This document shows, piece by piece, positions 46,331 to 58,040 of a DNA stretch of 64,000 nucleotides. A program made the position numbers and the translations under genes. Source of the stretch: Symbiodinium natans (lineage: Eukaryota > Sar > Dinophyceae > Suessiales > Symbiodiniaceae). The stretch covers positions 1-64,000 of the forward strand of contig CAJNDS010000223.1 in the NCBI GenBank assembly GCA_905221605.1, in the 5' to 3' direction. Position 1 is the first letter of the stretch. Each line of letters begins with the position of its first letter. The notes beneath the pieces were generated by a model. The model did no database searches and was not told where the DNA came from. It saw nothing but the letters and a program-made list of their open reading frames with translations.

Positions 46331-49300
46331 CTAATCTCTTACATAGAAGGCCAAGTAAGAACCTCGACATATTTGATCCGAGAGGAGCGTGGTGCGTCTT
46401 GGCGATTCACTATCATCAGCTAGGTACGCTACGCTCTCTCTCCAAAATCCCGCTCTGTAATGTCCAGAGTTCCAGTCTTCGCCGATATGGATAATGAATG
46501 CATAGAGGCTAAAGGACACTGCTTCTGTTGAGGTTCCGTTATCTTGAAACATTGGCATCTCAAGAACTGTGTCCAGCGCTTGTGGGCGGGAAGTTTTGAT
46601 TTGCTGATCAAATCTTTGAATTTGTAAGCAAATGAGTCTTGTATCTGGAAGCAAGGCAAACACACTACCCCTGTTCGTCCATTGTGTTACTGATTGCTGA
46701 AGAGTCGAGAGTCCATCCGGCGGCTCGGGTAGATACAGAATCAAGCCACCTTTTTCCTCAACACTTATGCGTTCCTCCGGTGCTGAGATATGAACTCGCG
46801 CCTCCCATTTATCTGATGAAAGATCTGGAATACGCTGAGAGATATGCAACAGAAATTGAGATGCATCCTCCTGCCTGGGTCGTAATCGCCATCCTGCTAG
46901 CAGCGGACGAAGATGTCGCAACCTCCGAACATCCGCATGAGAGGATCTGCCATTCAGGGAACCTATTTCCGTTAGGATGGAATTTAAAGAAGGATCTGGG
47001 AACAGTCCGTCTGACAAGAGAGAGATAAGGATATGAACGACCGTGTGTGCATAGCACAGTTGATGCGGATTATGATAAGCTAGACGCCAGGCAGCGTCTT
47101 GCATGGAAGCTGTGGGAGGTGCAGTGGTTGAACGACCCGAGACGCGTGCAGTGTATGTCAGCAAAGTAGCTCGGCTGCTGGAGGAAGCCTCCTGGGAGGA
47201 AGCCTCCCTGCCTCTCACCTGGCTAATTGGAGGATCTGCACTGAAGAGATCTGGCAGTTCCATAGGATTGGCACAAGCTGCACTCATGGCGTATGTCTGA
47301 AGCAGAACCACACATTGCTCTGCATGACGTACTGGAGCATCTACCACAATGCGACAGTACCTACATTCTTCTTTTTTGTGCAGGAGGCGCTTATGTGTTC
47401 GCATGTTGGCAAGAATGGATGCCGAGGATTGTGCCCAGAAAGCGGGATGAGCTTTCTGAATGTGCTGTTTCACTCCTTTGTGGCCAACAATGTATTGCCC
47501 ACAGAGACTGCAGTTCGTTAATAGATGCTGAGTGACATGTCTCTTTTTTAGTAGAAGATCAGGATCCTTCTTAAGTTGTTCCTGCACGCTAGACTGATAG
47601 ATCATAGCTATGCTTTCTGAGCTTGTACAGGATTTGGCTCGTTCTTTCAGCTCGTGCAGCTGAGGGCAAATGCCTGACTCCACATGTCTGCGAAGTTGAT
47701 GCATTGTGCGCAACTGCCTGTTGCATGCCGCACATTGCGGAAGTCCTTTGCAGCTATGCACAGTGACCTGAAATTTTGGGCCTAGCTGATTCGCACGCTG
47801 TCCTCCATGCTTCACCAGAGTATGTTGCTGAAGGCCCTTAGCGCTGGAAAATTTCCGATCGCACAGAGAGCACGGTACCGCCTGATCTGCCTCGGTCAGG
47901 TTTAAATGCATGCTCTGAAGCTCCAATTGCAGCGCAACAATCCTACCTCTAAGTCCCAGATGCCACTGTATGTTCTGATCCGGGTTGGACTTCTGACAGG
48001 CATCTAGTGCGTCTTGATAGTTTTTCATCTGGCTGATCAAAACTGCTTGAGGAGACTGAACCTTGTATTGCTCGAACAGAGTCTTCGTGTCGATATGGCT
48101 GTAGTGCTGATGTTGCTTAAAGATGGATCTTAGCATCCTAGAGTATTTACTCTGAAGCTTCTGAAGACCTGATGAGGTGATGCCAGTGGCCACAAGCCCA
48201 TGCAAGAGTGAGGATTCCACATAGACCCTCCAGATCTCCAACTTCTTTGAAGCCTCCAAGGCCTTAGTGGAGCACAGGATGTGTCGAAGTAGCTCAAACT
48301 TGCCTTGAGCTTGGGCGATCCTATAGTCAACAGTCTGGTCCTTGTAGGATCCATAGCTGAGCTGCACCCCTAGATATGTTAGTTTGTGATGAATCGGAAT
48401 CTTATGTCCTGAGGGAAGGACGATGTGCAACTGCTTCTCTTTGCGCATCGTGTGCTTCTTGCGAAAGATGGACTGCTGAGTGCCCTGAACCATTAGCAAG
48501 GCTTTGGACTTCGCTGGATTGACTTCCAGCCCCACGTCCTCAAGAGACTGAAAGAGAGCCTCTATTCTGAGCAGGACTTTCTGAAGTTCAGGAAAGCTCG
48601 AGAAGGTTTCCTGGAGCAGGAAATCGTCTGCAAAGACCGTGAGGATTTCCCTAGCTTGCTTGCTATCTGGGCCCCATTTCTGCTCCATTCTGCTCATAAC
48701 TAGAAGTGTCAGCGCAGACCACAATGCCGGGGCTAGCTTACAGCCTTGTTTGATTCCTGAAGAAGTGGGAACTTGAATCTCTAGTCCACCTGTGCCCATG
48801 TTGTAGGAGGTCTCACTGTGTAGTTGAACTACCAGTTCTTTCGTAACAGGGTCTGTTCCCAGGCGGTCCAAGGCAGCTAGCAGCTCATGTCTATTAACAG
48901 AATCAAAAGCTTTGCTCAGATCAACCGAAATGGTGAGTGCCCCTGACAGCTGAGCCTGCCTAGCTCCGCGTTGGGACTTGTGCAGGTCCCTGCGATGCTC
49001 TTGACGGAGCTGCTGCGCGAAATCAATGTGCTGGCATGCTTTCGCGATAGCGTCCCGCACCCCCCTCTGCCGAATGTACGCAAATTGAGGCTGAAGCTGT
49101 GAGCTCACCTGCAATGCTGGTGCAATGCGAGTCTTCACTGCACCTGCCAGCACTTTGCCCGGCACGCTGATGACTCCTATGGGCCTCAGGTTTTTCATGG
49201 CGGTGGCTGGCTTGCCCGGCTTGGGGATCCATGCTATTCGAGGGTCCTTTAGATAAGGGGAAATTTCTGATTGGGACACCTCTGAGTTGATTAGACCTGC

Positions 49301-51079
49301 TATGTGTTCATGGGCGTCAGGACCTAGACTCTTCCAAGCTGATACTGGGGCTGAGGTGCTGGGGACTGCTTTCCCCACTGGCACTGTCTTGATTTGCGAG
49401 GATACCTGCAAGGCGGTGATCGCTGTTCTGGGCACAGCAGCTACTGAGTGCAAAGGAGGACTTTTGGAGAAGATTTGACTCGAGTATTCGCGCATAGTTT
49501 TTAGCGAGGCCTCCGTATCAAGCGGCTCACCTGCTTGATCCCTTAGGTTGACTCTCTGCACTGGGCGCCACGGAGCAAGTTTCCTGAGAGCATGAGCCAG
49601 TTTGTGGGATTGTTGCCTTTTATCTTCCTGGGCTTGTAGAAGCAACTGCTCTTGCTTCTCTAGCTTTCTTTGTTTTTGCTGTTTTTTGAAAGCCCGCGCC
49701 TCCTCCTTCATGTCCTCCACAAGCTTCTGGCATTCTGGATTATGCTCGGTTCCAGCCCTCTTGTGCGCCTGGATTTGTCGCACTTTCTTCCAATATTCCT
49801 GATGAATTGGACCTGCTGCTGGCTGAGACTTGCGTGGAGGAGGATAGTGCTCAGCTGATACACGAACCATCACTTCATCCAGTTCTTGCCAAGACGGTCT
49901 CTCTTGCATTGTCCTCACCACTGATTCCGTCAGACGATGTGAGTATGCATGCCAGTTGTCATCTTTCCGCCGAAAGCTCGCATCCAGGGCTGTGGCATCA
50001 AACGGCCGTGGCTTGCTGGGTGTAGGACTATAAGGAGGAATGAACAGAGTAGCTCGCACTGGAAAATGTTTTGATCCATCTCTGTAGGCAGCCACTGGAA
50101 AGTTCTTATCAGAGTATGCCTCCTTGGATCTCCTCCGAGCATCGTGCAGTCTGACCAGCATAAAATCGATCTGAGAGGAATATGTGCCATCACTGTTAGT
50201 ATACGTACTGCGATGGCCAGAAGCCCATGTGTTCAGCGCAGTGAGTCCACAGGATCTGCAGAGCGAGGGCAGTGTCTTCACATCTGCATTTGCAAACCGT
50301 ACTCGATGAGGCACACTTGGTCCGATATGAGGACGTTCAGTCACCGCATGCGCATTGACATCCCCAGCCACAATCAAGAAATCACGTTGTGGGACTCTCT
50401 GTATTCGATTTTCGAGCTGTGTCATCACGTCCTTTCTCCTGCCTCTGTTTTCCGTCTTCGAGAGCGTTGAATCCCAGACGTGCTGGTACAGGTTCAGGAG
50501 ATGTATTCTGGATCTCTGCCACGGGATCATGACGTGCTGCAAATGCCCTGGAACAATGGAAGTGCTGCGAATTTCTGAAAGAGGAGCCAGTGAGCTATGC
50601 ACCAAGACAACCAGGCCAGCCTTGTGTCTGCTTGTGGAGCCACAGGTTAGGACTGACCACGGGCCTGAGCTGTAGACCTGGTCCTGCTGCCAATGCGATT
50701 CCTGCAGGAAAACGATTTTGATGTTCTTGTACTCTGTTGTTGCCAAAAGGGCCAGAATCTCGTTCCAAACTCGACTTGTAATTGAGCCTGCGTTCCAAGT
50801 AAGGACTTCCATGTCAAATTTGTGATGGATCTGTCTGTTCGGTTGAAAAGAACGCCTCTCCGCTTTCGCAGGAGGCGCGAATTGTCCTTCATGAGCTCCA
50901 AGAGCCTGAGCTGTCAGAAGACGGCCTTTGTAAAGTGCTGCTCCCTTCGCCAGGGCAACTTTACAAGCTCTTTGGTAGCTTCGCTTGCCGGTTTTGTTCA
51001 TGGTTAGCTGACTTCGCTGCGCATGCTGCTCAGCTTCATCGGGGGGCGCTACTTCCCGAAACCCTCGATTCTGATCCAT
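46331..51079 (-). CDS. LINE polyprotein: APE-RT-zinc fingers-USP-like protease
   Basis: One uninterrupted frame of 1,582 codons from the ATG in an AGCCATGGA context at 51,079; this Met is also present in copy 2. The frame is open upstream through the TTG repeat, so a longer start cannot be excluded. Residues 92-310: APE endonuclease (LTWNAGS, LQES, GDVNAH, SQIDFMLVR). 605-910: reverse transcriptase (SVDLSKAFDS, GIKQGCKLAPALW, catalytic FADD at 816-819, TYLGVQLSYG). 1070-1256: four zinc fingers, CCHH at 1070-1091 and 1190-1211, CCHC at 1116-1138 and 1239-1256. 1329-1582: ubiquitin-specific-protease-like domain with Cys1342 in NPHQLCYAHTVVHIL, RQEDASQFL, LICLQIQRF, His1540 in SGHYRAGF and a following AYLADD. 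Expected roles are target nicking and reverse transcription at the integration site, plus possible removal of ubiquitin from host or element proteins. No RNase H or separate ORF1 was recognised. Confidence 0.88.
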   Translation of the reverse strand: MDQNRGFREVAPPDEAEQHAQRSQLTMNKTGKRSYQRACKVALAKGAALYKGRLLTAQALGAHEGQFAPPAKAERRSFQPNRQIHHKFDMEVLTWNAGSITSRVWNEILALLATTEYKNIKIVFLQESHWQQDQVYSSGPWSVLTCGSTSRHKAGLVVLVHSSLAPLSEIRSTSIVPGHLQHVMIPWQRSRIHLLNLYQHVWDSTLSKTENRGRRKDVMTQLENRIQRVPQRDFLIVAGDVNAHAVTERPHIGPSVPHRVRFANADVKTLPSLCRSCGLTALNTWASGHRSTYTNSDGTYSSQIDFMLVRLHDARRRSKEAYSDKNFPVAAYRDGSKHFPVRATLFIPPYSPTPSKPRPFDATALDASFRRKDDNWHAYSHRLTESVVRTMQERPSWQELDEVMVRVSAEHYPPPRKSQPAAGPIHQEYWKKVRQIQAHKRAGTEHNPECQKLVEDMKEEARAFKKQQKQRKLEKQEQLLLQAQEDKRQQSHKLAHALRKLAPWRPVQRVNLRDQAGEPLDTEASLKTMREYSSQIFSKSPPLHSVAAVPRTAITALQVSSQIKTVPVGKAVPSTSAPVSAWKSLGPDAHEHIAGLINSEVSQSEISPYLKDPRIAWIPKPGKPATAMKNLRPIGVISVPGKVLAGAVKTRIAPALQVSSQLQPQFAYIRQRGVRDAIAKACQHIDFAQQLRQEHRRDLHKSQRGARQAQLSGALTISVDLSKAFDSVNRHELLAALDRLGTDPVTKELVVQLHSETSYNMGTGGLEIQVPTSSGIKQGCKLAPALWSALTLLVMSRMEQKWGPDSKQAREILTVFADDFLLQETFSSFPELQKVLLRIEALFQSLEDVGLEVNPAKSKALLMVQGTQQSIFRKKHTMRKEKQLHIVLPSGHKIPIHHKLTYLGVQLSYGSYKDQTVDYRIAQAQGKFELLRHILCSTKALEASKKLEIWRVYVESSLLHGLVATGITSSGLQKLQSKYSRMLRSIFKQHQHYSHIDTKTLFEQYKVQSPQAVLISQMKNYQDALDACQKSNPDQNIQWHLGLRGRIVALQLELQSMHLNLTEADQAVPCSLCDRKFSSAKGLQQHTLVKHGGQRANQLGPKFQVTVHSCKGLPQCAACNRQLRTMHQLRRHVESGICPQLHELKERAKSCTSSESIAMIYQSSVQEQLKKDPDLLLKKRHVTQHLLTNCSLCGQYIVGHKGVKQHIQKAHPAFWAQSSASILANMRTHKRLLHKKEECRYCRIVVDAPVRHAEQCVVLLQTYAMSAACANPMELPDLFSADPPISQVRGREASSQEASSSSRATLLTYTARVSGRSTTAPPTASMQDAAWRLAYHNPHQLCYAHTVVHILISLLSDGLFPDPSLNSILTEIGSLNGRSSHADVRRLRHLRPLLAGWRLRPRQEDASQFLLHISQRIPDLSSDKWEARVHISAPEERISVEEKGGLILYLPEPPDGLSTLQQSVTQWTNRGSVFALLPDTRLICLQIQRFDQQIKTSRPQALDTVLEMPMFQDNGTSTEAVSFSLYAFIIHIGEDWNSGHYRAGFWRESVAYLADDSESPRRTTLLSDQICRGSYLAFYVRD

Positions 51080-51167
51080 GGCTGGACCCTGGGACTTGGG
51101 ACCCAGGCACCCAAGAAAGCTCGCTACGGCTACGAGAAATAAAATCCTCATCTTGGGCCAGAATCTT

Positions 51168-51962
<795 letters not shown>

Positions 51963-52913
51963 TTTGGCAGAGTACTTAAGGATATTCAGGAGGAAACCTC
52001 CTAATCTGATGCAATGAATCAATGAAGAAATTGAAGTTGGCACGGAGGCAGCCTCCGATATCAAGTACTCAGCACTGCAAAAGAGTGAAAAATAAGCGCG
52101 GCTACCCCGACACCCTACTGTGAGTCACTGCGTCCAGCACCCACGCACCAGCTGTTTAGCGAGCCGTACCTCTGGTGAGGCCGACACTCAGCGTTCCTGT
52201 CTAGTGACGTCTCACACAGGTAACGCTAAACAACTGGCAGAGGGCCGTAGGCAGAGCGCACCAAGGCGGCCTTGCACGTTCCAAGAAGGATGCCCAAGTT
52301 GGAGGCAGGGTAGCTAAGTTTGCGAAGCCTGACCTGGGACGCCTTGCGCGGCTCCTGGGGCCAGCGCTGCGACAGGGCAAAATTGCATTCCTGGTCGAGA
52401 AAATGTGACCCCAACTGACCGAACTTAACGAGGAGGTCTCACATAGGCACGAGTACTTTGCGAAGAGGGAAGCACCTGACCTGGGACACCTTGCACGGCT
52501 CTCAGGGCCAGCGCTGCGACAAGGCAAGGTTGCATCCGAAAAAGTGACCCTAAGCTGAACCCACCGACCTGGAGGAGACCTCACATGTTCTGAAGTGCGC
52601 GCAGGGCTCTTTCAGATGCTTCAGGTTCAGGGACAAGAATGGGTCAGCTTGGCCTTAAGCTACAGCAGGCAGAACGGTCTACTGTGAGAAACACTACCGG
52701 GGAGGAAGCCTCCGGAGGAAACCTCCGCATGTGGAAGTTTCACGCAAGAGACTATACATCTTAGCACGAGATCATGGCTTTATTGCGCGCAGGGCAGCGT
52801 TCATGCCGAGTTGCCTTAGGCAACAGCAGGCAGATAGGTCTACTTTAAGAAGAAAGAACACTGCTGCGGAGGAAGCCTCCGGAGGAAACCTCCGCATGCG
52901 AAGGTAGAGCGAG

Positions 52914-54677
52914 CTAGACCCTTACGTAGAAAGCCAAATACGATCCCTGGCAAATTTGATCCGAGAGGAGCGTAGTTCGCCGTGGTGAGCGGTCATCATC
53001 TGCGAGATACGCCACTTCTTCTCTCAAAAAACCTGTCCTATAATGCCCAGATCTCCAATCATCTCCTAGATGAATGATGAATGCATATAGTCGAAAGCTG
53101 ACCACAGCGGTTGTCGTGCCATTATCTATAAACTCTGGAAGCTCCAGAGTTGTGTCTAAAACTTGAGGCCGATTTGTTTTCTCCAAGTGCTCAAACCTTT
53201 GGATCTGAATGCAAACCAGGTTCACTCCCGGGAGTAGCCCATAGGTGCTCCCCCTGTGCGCCCACTGAGAAATGGCTTGCTGTAGTGTGGAGAGGCCATC
53301 TGGTGGGTCAGGCAAGAAAAGAATCAAACCCCCTCTATCCTCTACGCTGATTCTTTCCACGGGTGCTGTGATTTGAACCCTCGCTTCCCAAACATCTGCT
53401 GAAAGCACTTGGGATCTCTGAATGATATGTGCTAGAAACTGGGATGCATCTTCTTGCCTGGGTCTGAATCGCCATCCCGTCAGCAGAGGACGTAGCTGTC
53501 GCAGCCTACGAACATCCACACTAGAAGAACGACCCCCTACTGCGTCAATTTCCGTCAATATTTGTCTCAGATATGGATCAGAAAGAATACCCTCTGATGC
53601 AAGCGAGGCAAGGATATGCACTACTGTGTGTGCATAGCACAGTTGATGCGGATTATGATAGGCCAGAGACCAGGCTGTGACGGGCACTGACGAAGGTCTC
53701 CCCTCTGCTGATGCGTCTCGCTGGGAGCTTGCTGGTGCCTGGTGAGACCGAATCCTACTGGTGGAGGAAGCCTCCTGGGAGGAGCCCTCCTGCGCACGAA
53801 TCCCAAGTTCCGACGTCACAGTGCCATATTCTATGTGTGGGTCGGTAGACTTTTTTATTGCTGCACTCATGGCATAGACCTGCAACAGGACTACACACTG
53901 GTCCGCGTGGCGAACCGGAGCGTCAACCATCATTCCACAATATCTGCATTCCTCCTTTTTATGAAGCAGTCTCTTATGTGTGCGCATGTTGGCATAGACT
54001 GAGTCTGAGGCCCCTGCCCAGAAAGCCTGGTGCGCTTTCTGAATGTGCTGTTTGACGCCCTTGTGACCGACAATGAACTGCCCACAGAGGCTGCAGTAAG
54101 CCCGCAAGTGCTTGGTCACATGAGCCTTTTTGAGAAGCAGGTCAGGGTCTCTTTTCAATTGATCCTGAACACTTGGTTGGAGCAGCAAGGCTGTGCTCTC
54201 CGCTCCTGAGCAGGACGATGATCGCTCCCTCAGCTCTGGAAGCTTTGAACATGTTCCCGATTCAACATGTCTGCGAAGCTGATGCATTGTGCGCAGCTGT
54301 TTGTGACATGCTGCACATTGCGGGAGTCCCTGCAGACTATGTGCGAAGACTTGGAATTTAGGGCCCAACTGGTTTGCTCTTTGGCCTCCATGCTTCACTA
54401 GTGTATGATGCTGCAATCCCTTGTTGCTAGAGAAACTTCTATCACATAGCGAACGGGGCACTGCATGGTCTTCTTCGGCCAGAGCCAATTGCATGGATTG
54501 AAGTAGCTGCTGTTGGCTAATCAGCCGGCTGCGTAGACCCAGGTACTCTTGGATCGTTTGTAAGTTGCCTGTTGGCTTGGCAGCATCCATCGCATCCTGA
54601 TAGTTCCTCATTTGCCTGAGAAGAACTTCCTGAGGAGTTTGGATCTGGTGGTGCTCAAACAGCTCTGTGGTTTCCAT
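52914..54677 (-). pseudogene. LINE copy 2, C-terminal part: zinc fingers and USP-like domain
   Basis: 587 codons open from a Met at 54,677 to the stop at 52,914, matching copy 1 from about residue 996 to its end. All four zinc fingers are kept (PRSLCDRSF, PQCAACHKQ, YCSLCGQF, CRYCGMMV), although the first has Arg-Ser where copy 1 has Cys-Ser. The protease landmarks are intact: NPHQLCYAHTVVHIL, RQEDASQFL, LVCIQIQRF, SGHYRTGF, AYLADDD and SYLAFYVR. It is cut off from its upstream domains by the insert. The apparent frame upstream of 54,677 belongs to the insert. Confidence 0.85.
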
Positions 54678-54799
54678 TCGATTACACCAGCGAAGACCCC
54701 AAACAGCATGCATCGAATCATACCGGTTCAAGATGGAATGCGTTGGAACCCAATCTGGCTTCGCCAGCAGATGCTGCGAAAAATGCTTAAGCATTCGGC

Positions 54800-57590
54800 A
54801 GAACGAAGGGCCTCCTGCACAGGATCTTGCTGCCGCACAAACCACGCACGGGAAAAACACATACTTTTCCCGCAATTGTTACAACATTGCCGCGTTGCAA
54901 GACAGGATACCTGGCCGTGCTGCAGACGTTTGTGGAAAAAGCACAAATCAGCTTCGTATTCGGCTCGGGAAAAAAGTGGGAACTTTGCCGCCAATATTTG
55001 GCAAAAAACAACAGGAAGGGACTTGTCGGCTTACAAAGCACACAAAAAAAGACCTCCTTCCACGGAACTGTTGACGATTGTTTCCGCAGACCGAACGACG
55101 GGCCTACTGCACAGGATCTTGCTGCGGAACTTTGCCGCGACTATTTGGCCAAAAAAAGCAGGAAGGGATTTGTCTGCTTACAAGGCAAAAAACAAGCTCT
55201 CTGTGTACATGGAACTGTTGACGATTTTTTTCGCAAAACGAACGAAGGGCCTCCTCCTGCACAGGATCTGGCTGCTGCACAAACCACGCACGGAAACAAT
55301 GTACAACTTTCCCGCAACTGCTACAACATTGCCGCATTGCGGCCTTTGCTTCAGACTCTTGTGGAAAAACGCAAATGAGCTTAGTATTCGGTTCGGCTGG
55401 CTGTCGCACGGGAAAAAGTGGGAACTTTGCCGCGAATATTTGGCAAAAGAAGCAGGAAGGGATTTGTTGGCTTATAAGGCAAAGAACAAGCTCTCTGTAC
55501 ACGGAAGCATTGACGATTGTTCCGCAGACCGAGTGAAGAACCTCCTGCACAAGGGCCTCCTGCAGAGGATCTTGCTGCCGCACACACGACGCGCGAAAGA
55601 AAGCACGTGTCTCCCGCAACTGTTACAACATTGCCGTGTTGCGAGACGAGATACCTGGCTGCATACGTCTGTGGAAAAAGCACAAATGAGCATTTATATA
55701 CAAAGCAAACAAAAACCCTTCTTTACACGGAACCCTTGGCGATTGTTCGCGCAGACGAAACGAAGGGCCTGCTGCACAGGATCTTGCTGCCGCAACGGAA
55801 CCGTTGGCGATTTTATCCGCAGACCGAACGAAGAGCCTCCTGCACAGGATCTTGCTGCCACCACGCGCGAAAAAAATCACATTTCTCCCGCAACAGTCGC
55901 AACTGTTACAACATTGCCGCAGTGCGAGACAGGATACTTGGTTGCATATGTTTGTGGAAAAAGTACAATGAGCTTTTACAGACCAAACAAAAAGTCTTCT
56001 TTACACGGAACCGCTGGCGATTTTGTTCCCGCACACGAAACGAAGGGCCTGCTGCACAGAATCTTGTTGCCGCAACGGAACTTTTGGCGATTTTATCCGC
56101 AGACCTGACGCAGGGCCTCTTGCACAGGATTTTGTTGCCGCACACACCACGCGCGGGAAAAATGCACATTTCTCCCGCAACTGTTACAACACTGCCGCAT
56201 TCCAGGACAGGATATATACCTAGCTGCATACGTTTGTGGAAAAAGCACAAATGAGCTTCTACAAAGGAAACAAAAAGACTTCTTTAAACGGAACCGATGA
56301 CGAGTTTTTCCGCAGACCGAACGCAGGGCCTCTTGCACAGGATCTTGCTGCCGCAGACGCGCGGGAAAAATGCTGATTTCTCCCGCAACTGTTACAACAC
56401 TGCCGCATTGCGAGACAGGATACCTAGCTGCATACGATTGTGGAAAAAGCACAAATGAGCGTTTACAAAAGAAACAAAAAGCCTTCTTTACACGGAACCG
56501 TTGACGATTCTTTCCGCAGACCGAACGCAGGTTGCACAGGATCTTGCTGCCGCACACACCACGCGCGGGAAAAATGCACATTTCTCCTGCAACTGTTACA
56601 ACACTGCCGCGTTGCGAGACAGGATACCTAGCTGCTGATCCGACCTAGCTGCATACGTTTCTAAAAAAAATGAGCTTTTACAAAGGAAACAAAAGGCCTT
56701 CTTTACACGGAACCGTTGACGAGTTTTTCCGCAGACCGAACGCAAGGCCTCTTGCACAGGATCCTGCTGCCGCACACACCACGCCCGGGAACAATGCTCA
56801 TTTCTCCCGCAACTGTAACAACACTGCCGCGTTGCGAGACAGGATACCTAGCTGCATACGTTTGTGGAAAAAGCACAAATAAGCTTTTTCAAAGCAAACA
56901 AAAGGCCTTCTTGACACGGAACCGTTGACGATTTTTTCCGCAGACCGAACGCAGGGCATCTTGCACAGGTTCTTGCTGCCGCACACACCACGCGCGGGAA
57001 AAATGTACATTGCTCCCGCAACTGTTACAACACTGGCGCATTGCGAGACAGGATACCTTGCTGCATACGTTTGTGGAAAAAGCACAAATGAGCGTTTACA
57101 AGGGAAACAAACAGCCTTCTTTACACGGAACCGTTGACGAGTTTTTCCGCAGACCGCACGCAGGGCCTCTTGCACAGGATCTTGCTGCCGCACACACCAC
57201 GCGCGGGAAACATGCTCATTTCTCCCGCAACTGTTACAACACTGCCGCATTGCGAGACAGGATACCTAGCTGCATACGCTTGTGGAAAGCACAAAGGAGC
57301 GTTTACAAAGGAAACAAAAACCCTTCTTTGCACGGAACCGTTGACGATTTTTTCTGCAGACCGAACGCAGGGCCTCTTGCACAGGATCTTGCTGCCGCAC
57401 ACACCACGCGCGGGAAAAATGCACATTTCTCCCGCAACTGTTACAACACTGCCGCATTGCGAGAAAGGATACCTAGCTGCGTACGTCTGTGGAAACGCAC
57501 AGATGAGCTTTCACAAAGGAAAACAAAAAGCCTACTTCTTTACACACCACACGCGGAAAAAAACTTTTCCCGCAACTGTTACAACACCTG
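54800..57590 (+). repeat. About 208-bp tandem repeat within the insert
   Basis: Around thirteen units, marked by GGATCTTGCTGCCGCACACA; later starts near 56,341, 56,540, 56,761, 56,967, 57,177 and 57,384 are 199-221 bp apart. Earlier units (before 56.1 kb) are more diverged and longer. Each unit holds CCGCAACTGTTACAACA, GTGGAAAAAGCACAAATGAG and ACACGGAACCGTTGACGA. Long frames across it are repeat-driven. Confidence 0.9.
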
Positions 57591-58040
57591 AAGCCTGATT
57601 GAAGCTCTTTGGCTTCGCGCTTGGCCTGAAGCCTGAAGGCTGATTTTCTGTTATCTTCGCGCTTTGCTTAGAGCCTGAAGGGGTAAGTCCAGTTCTGCTG
57701 GCTTCAAAGCTCTCAAAGCTCTTGGGTACAAAAACACAAAGTTTTGGCACACTATCTACCTTCAGTTGCAGGATTGTCAGGATTGTTGCCACACTGCTGC
57801 ACTGCAGCAATATGAGTTTTTTCTGAGTAAACAATCCAGAATTGTTTGCAGGTATAACTTACACGACGTACGAAGAGATGCTTCACATACACAGGCAAGG
57901 ATCCTGCCAGTGCCGCAAGGTTCTTCTGTTGAAAAGGCGGGAGAGTTGCCCGATTTGTTTTGACTGACCATTGACTTGCTTGCAGGAACCTCTGGGCACC
58001 AGGTCTGATAGGCCTGGTCTGTGAAATCCACAAGCGGAAA
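57591..58040. other. Unique stretch between the two arrays, no gene recognised
   Basis: Contains small direct repeats (AGCCTGAAG, CAAAGCTCT). No recognisable frame or domain. Confidence 0.5.
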
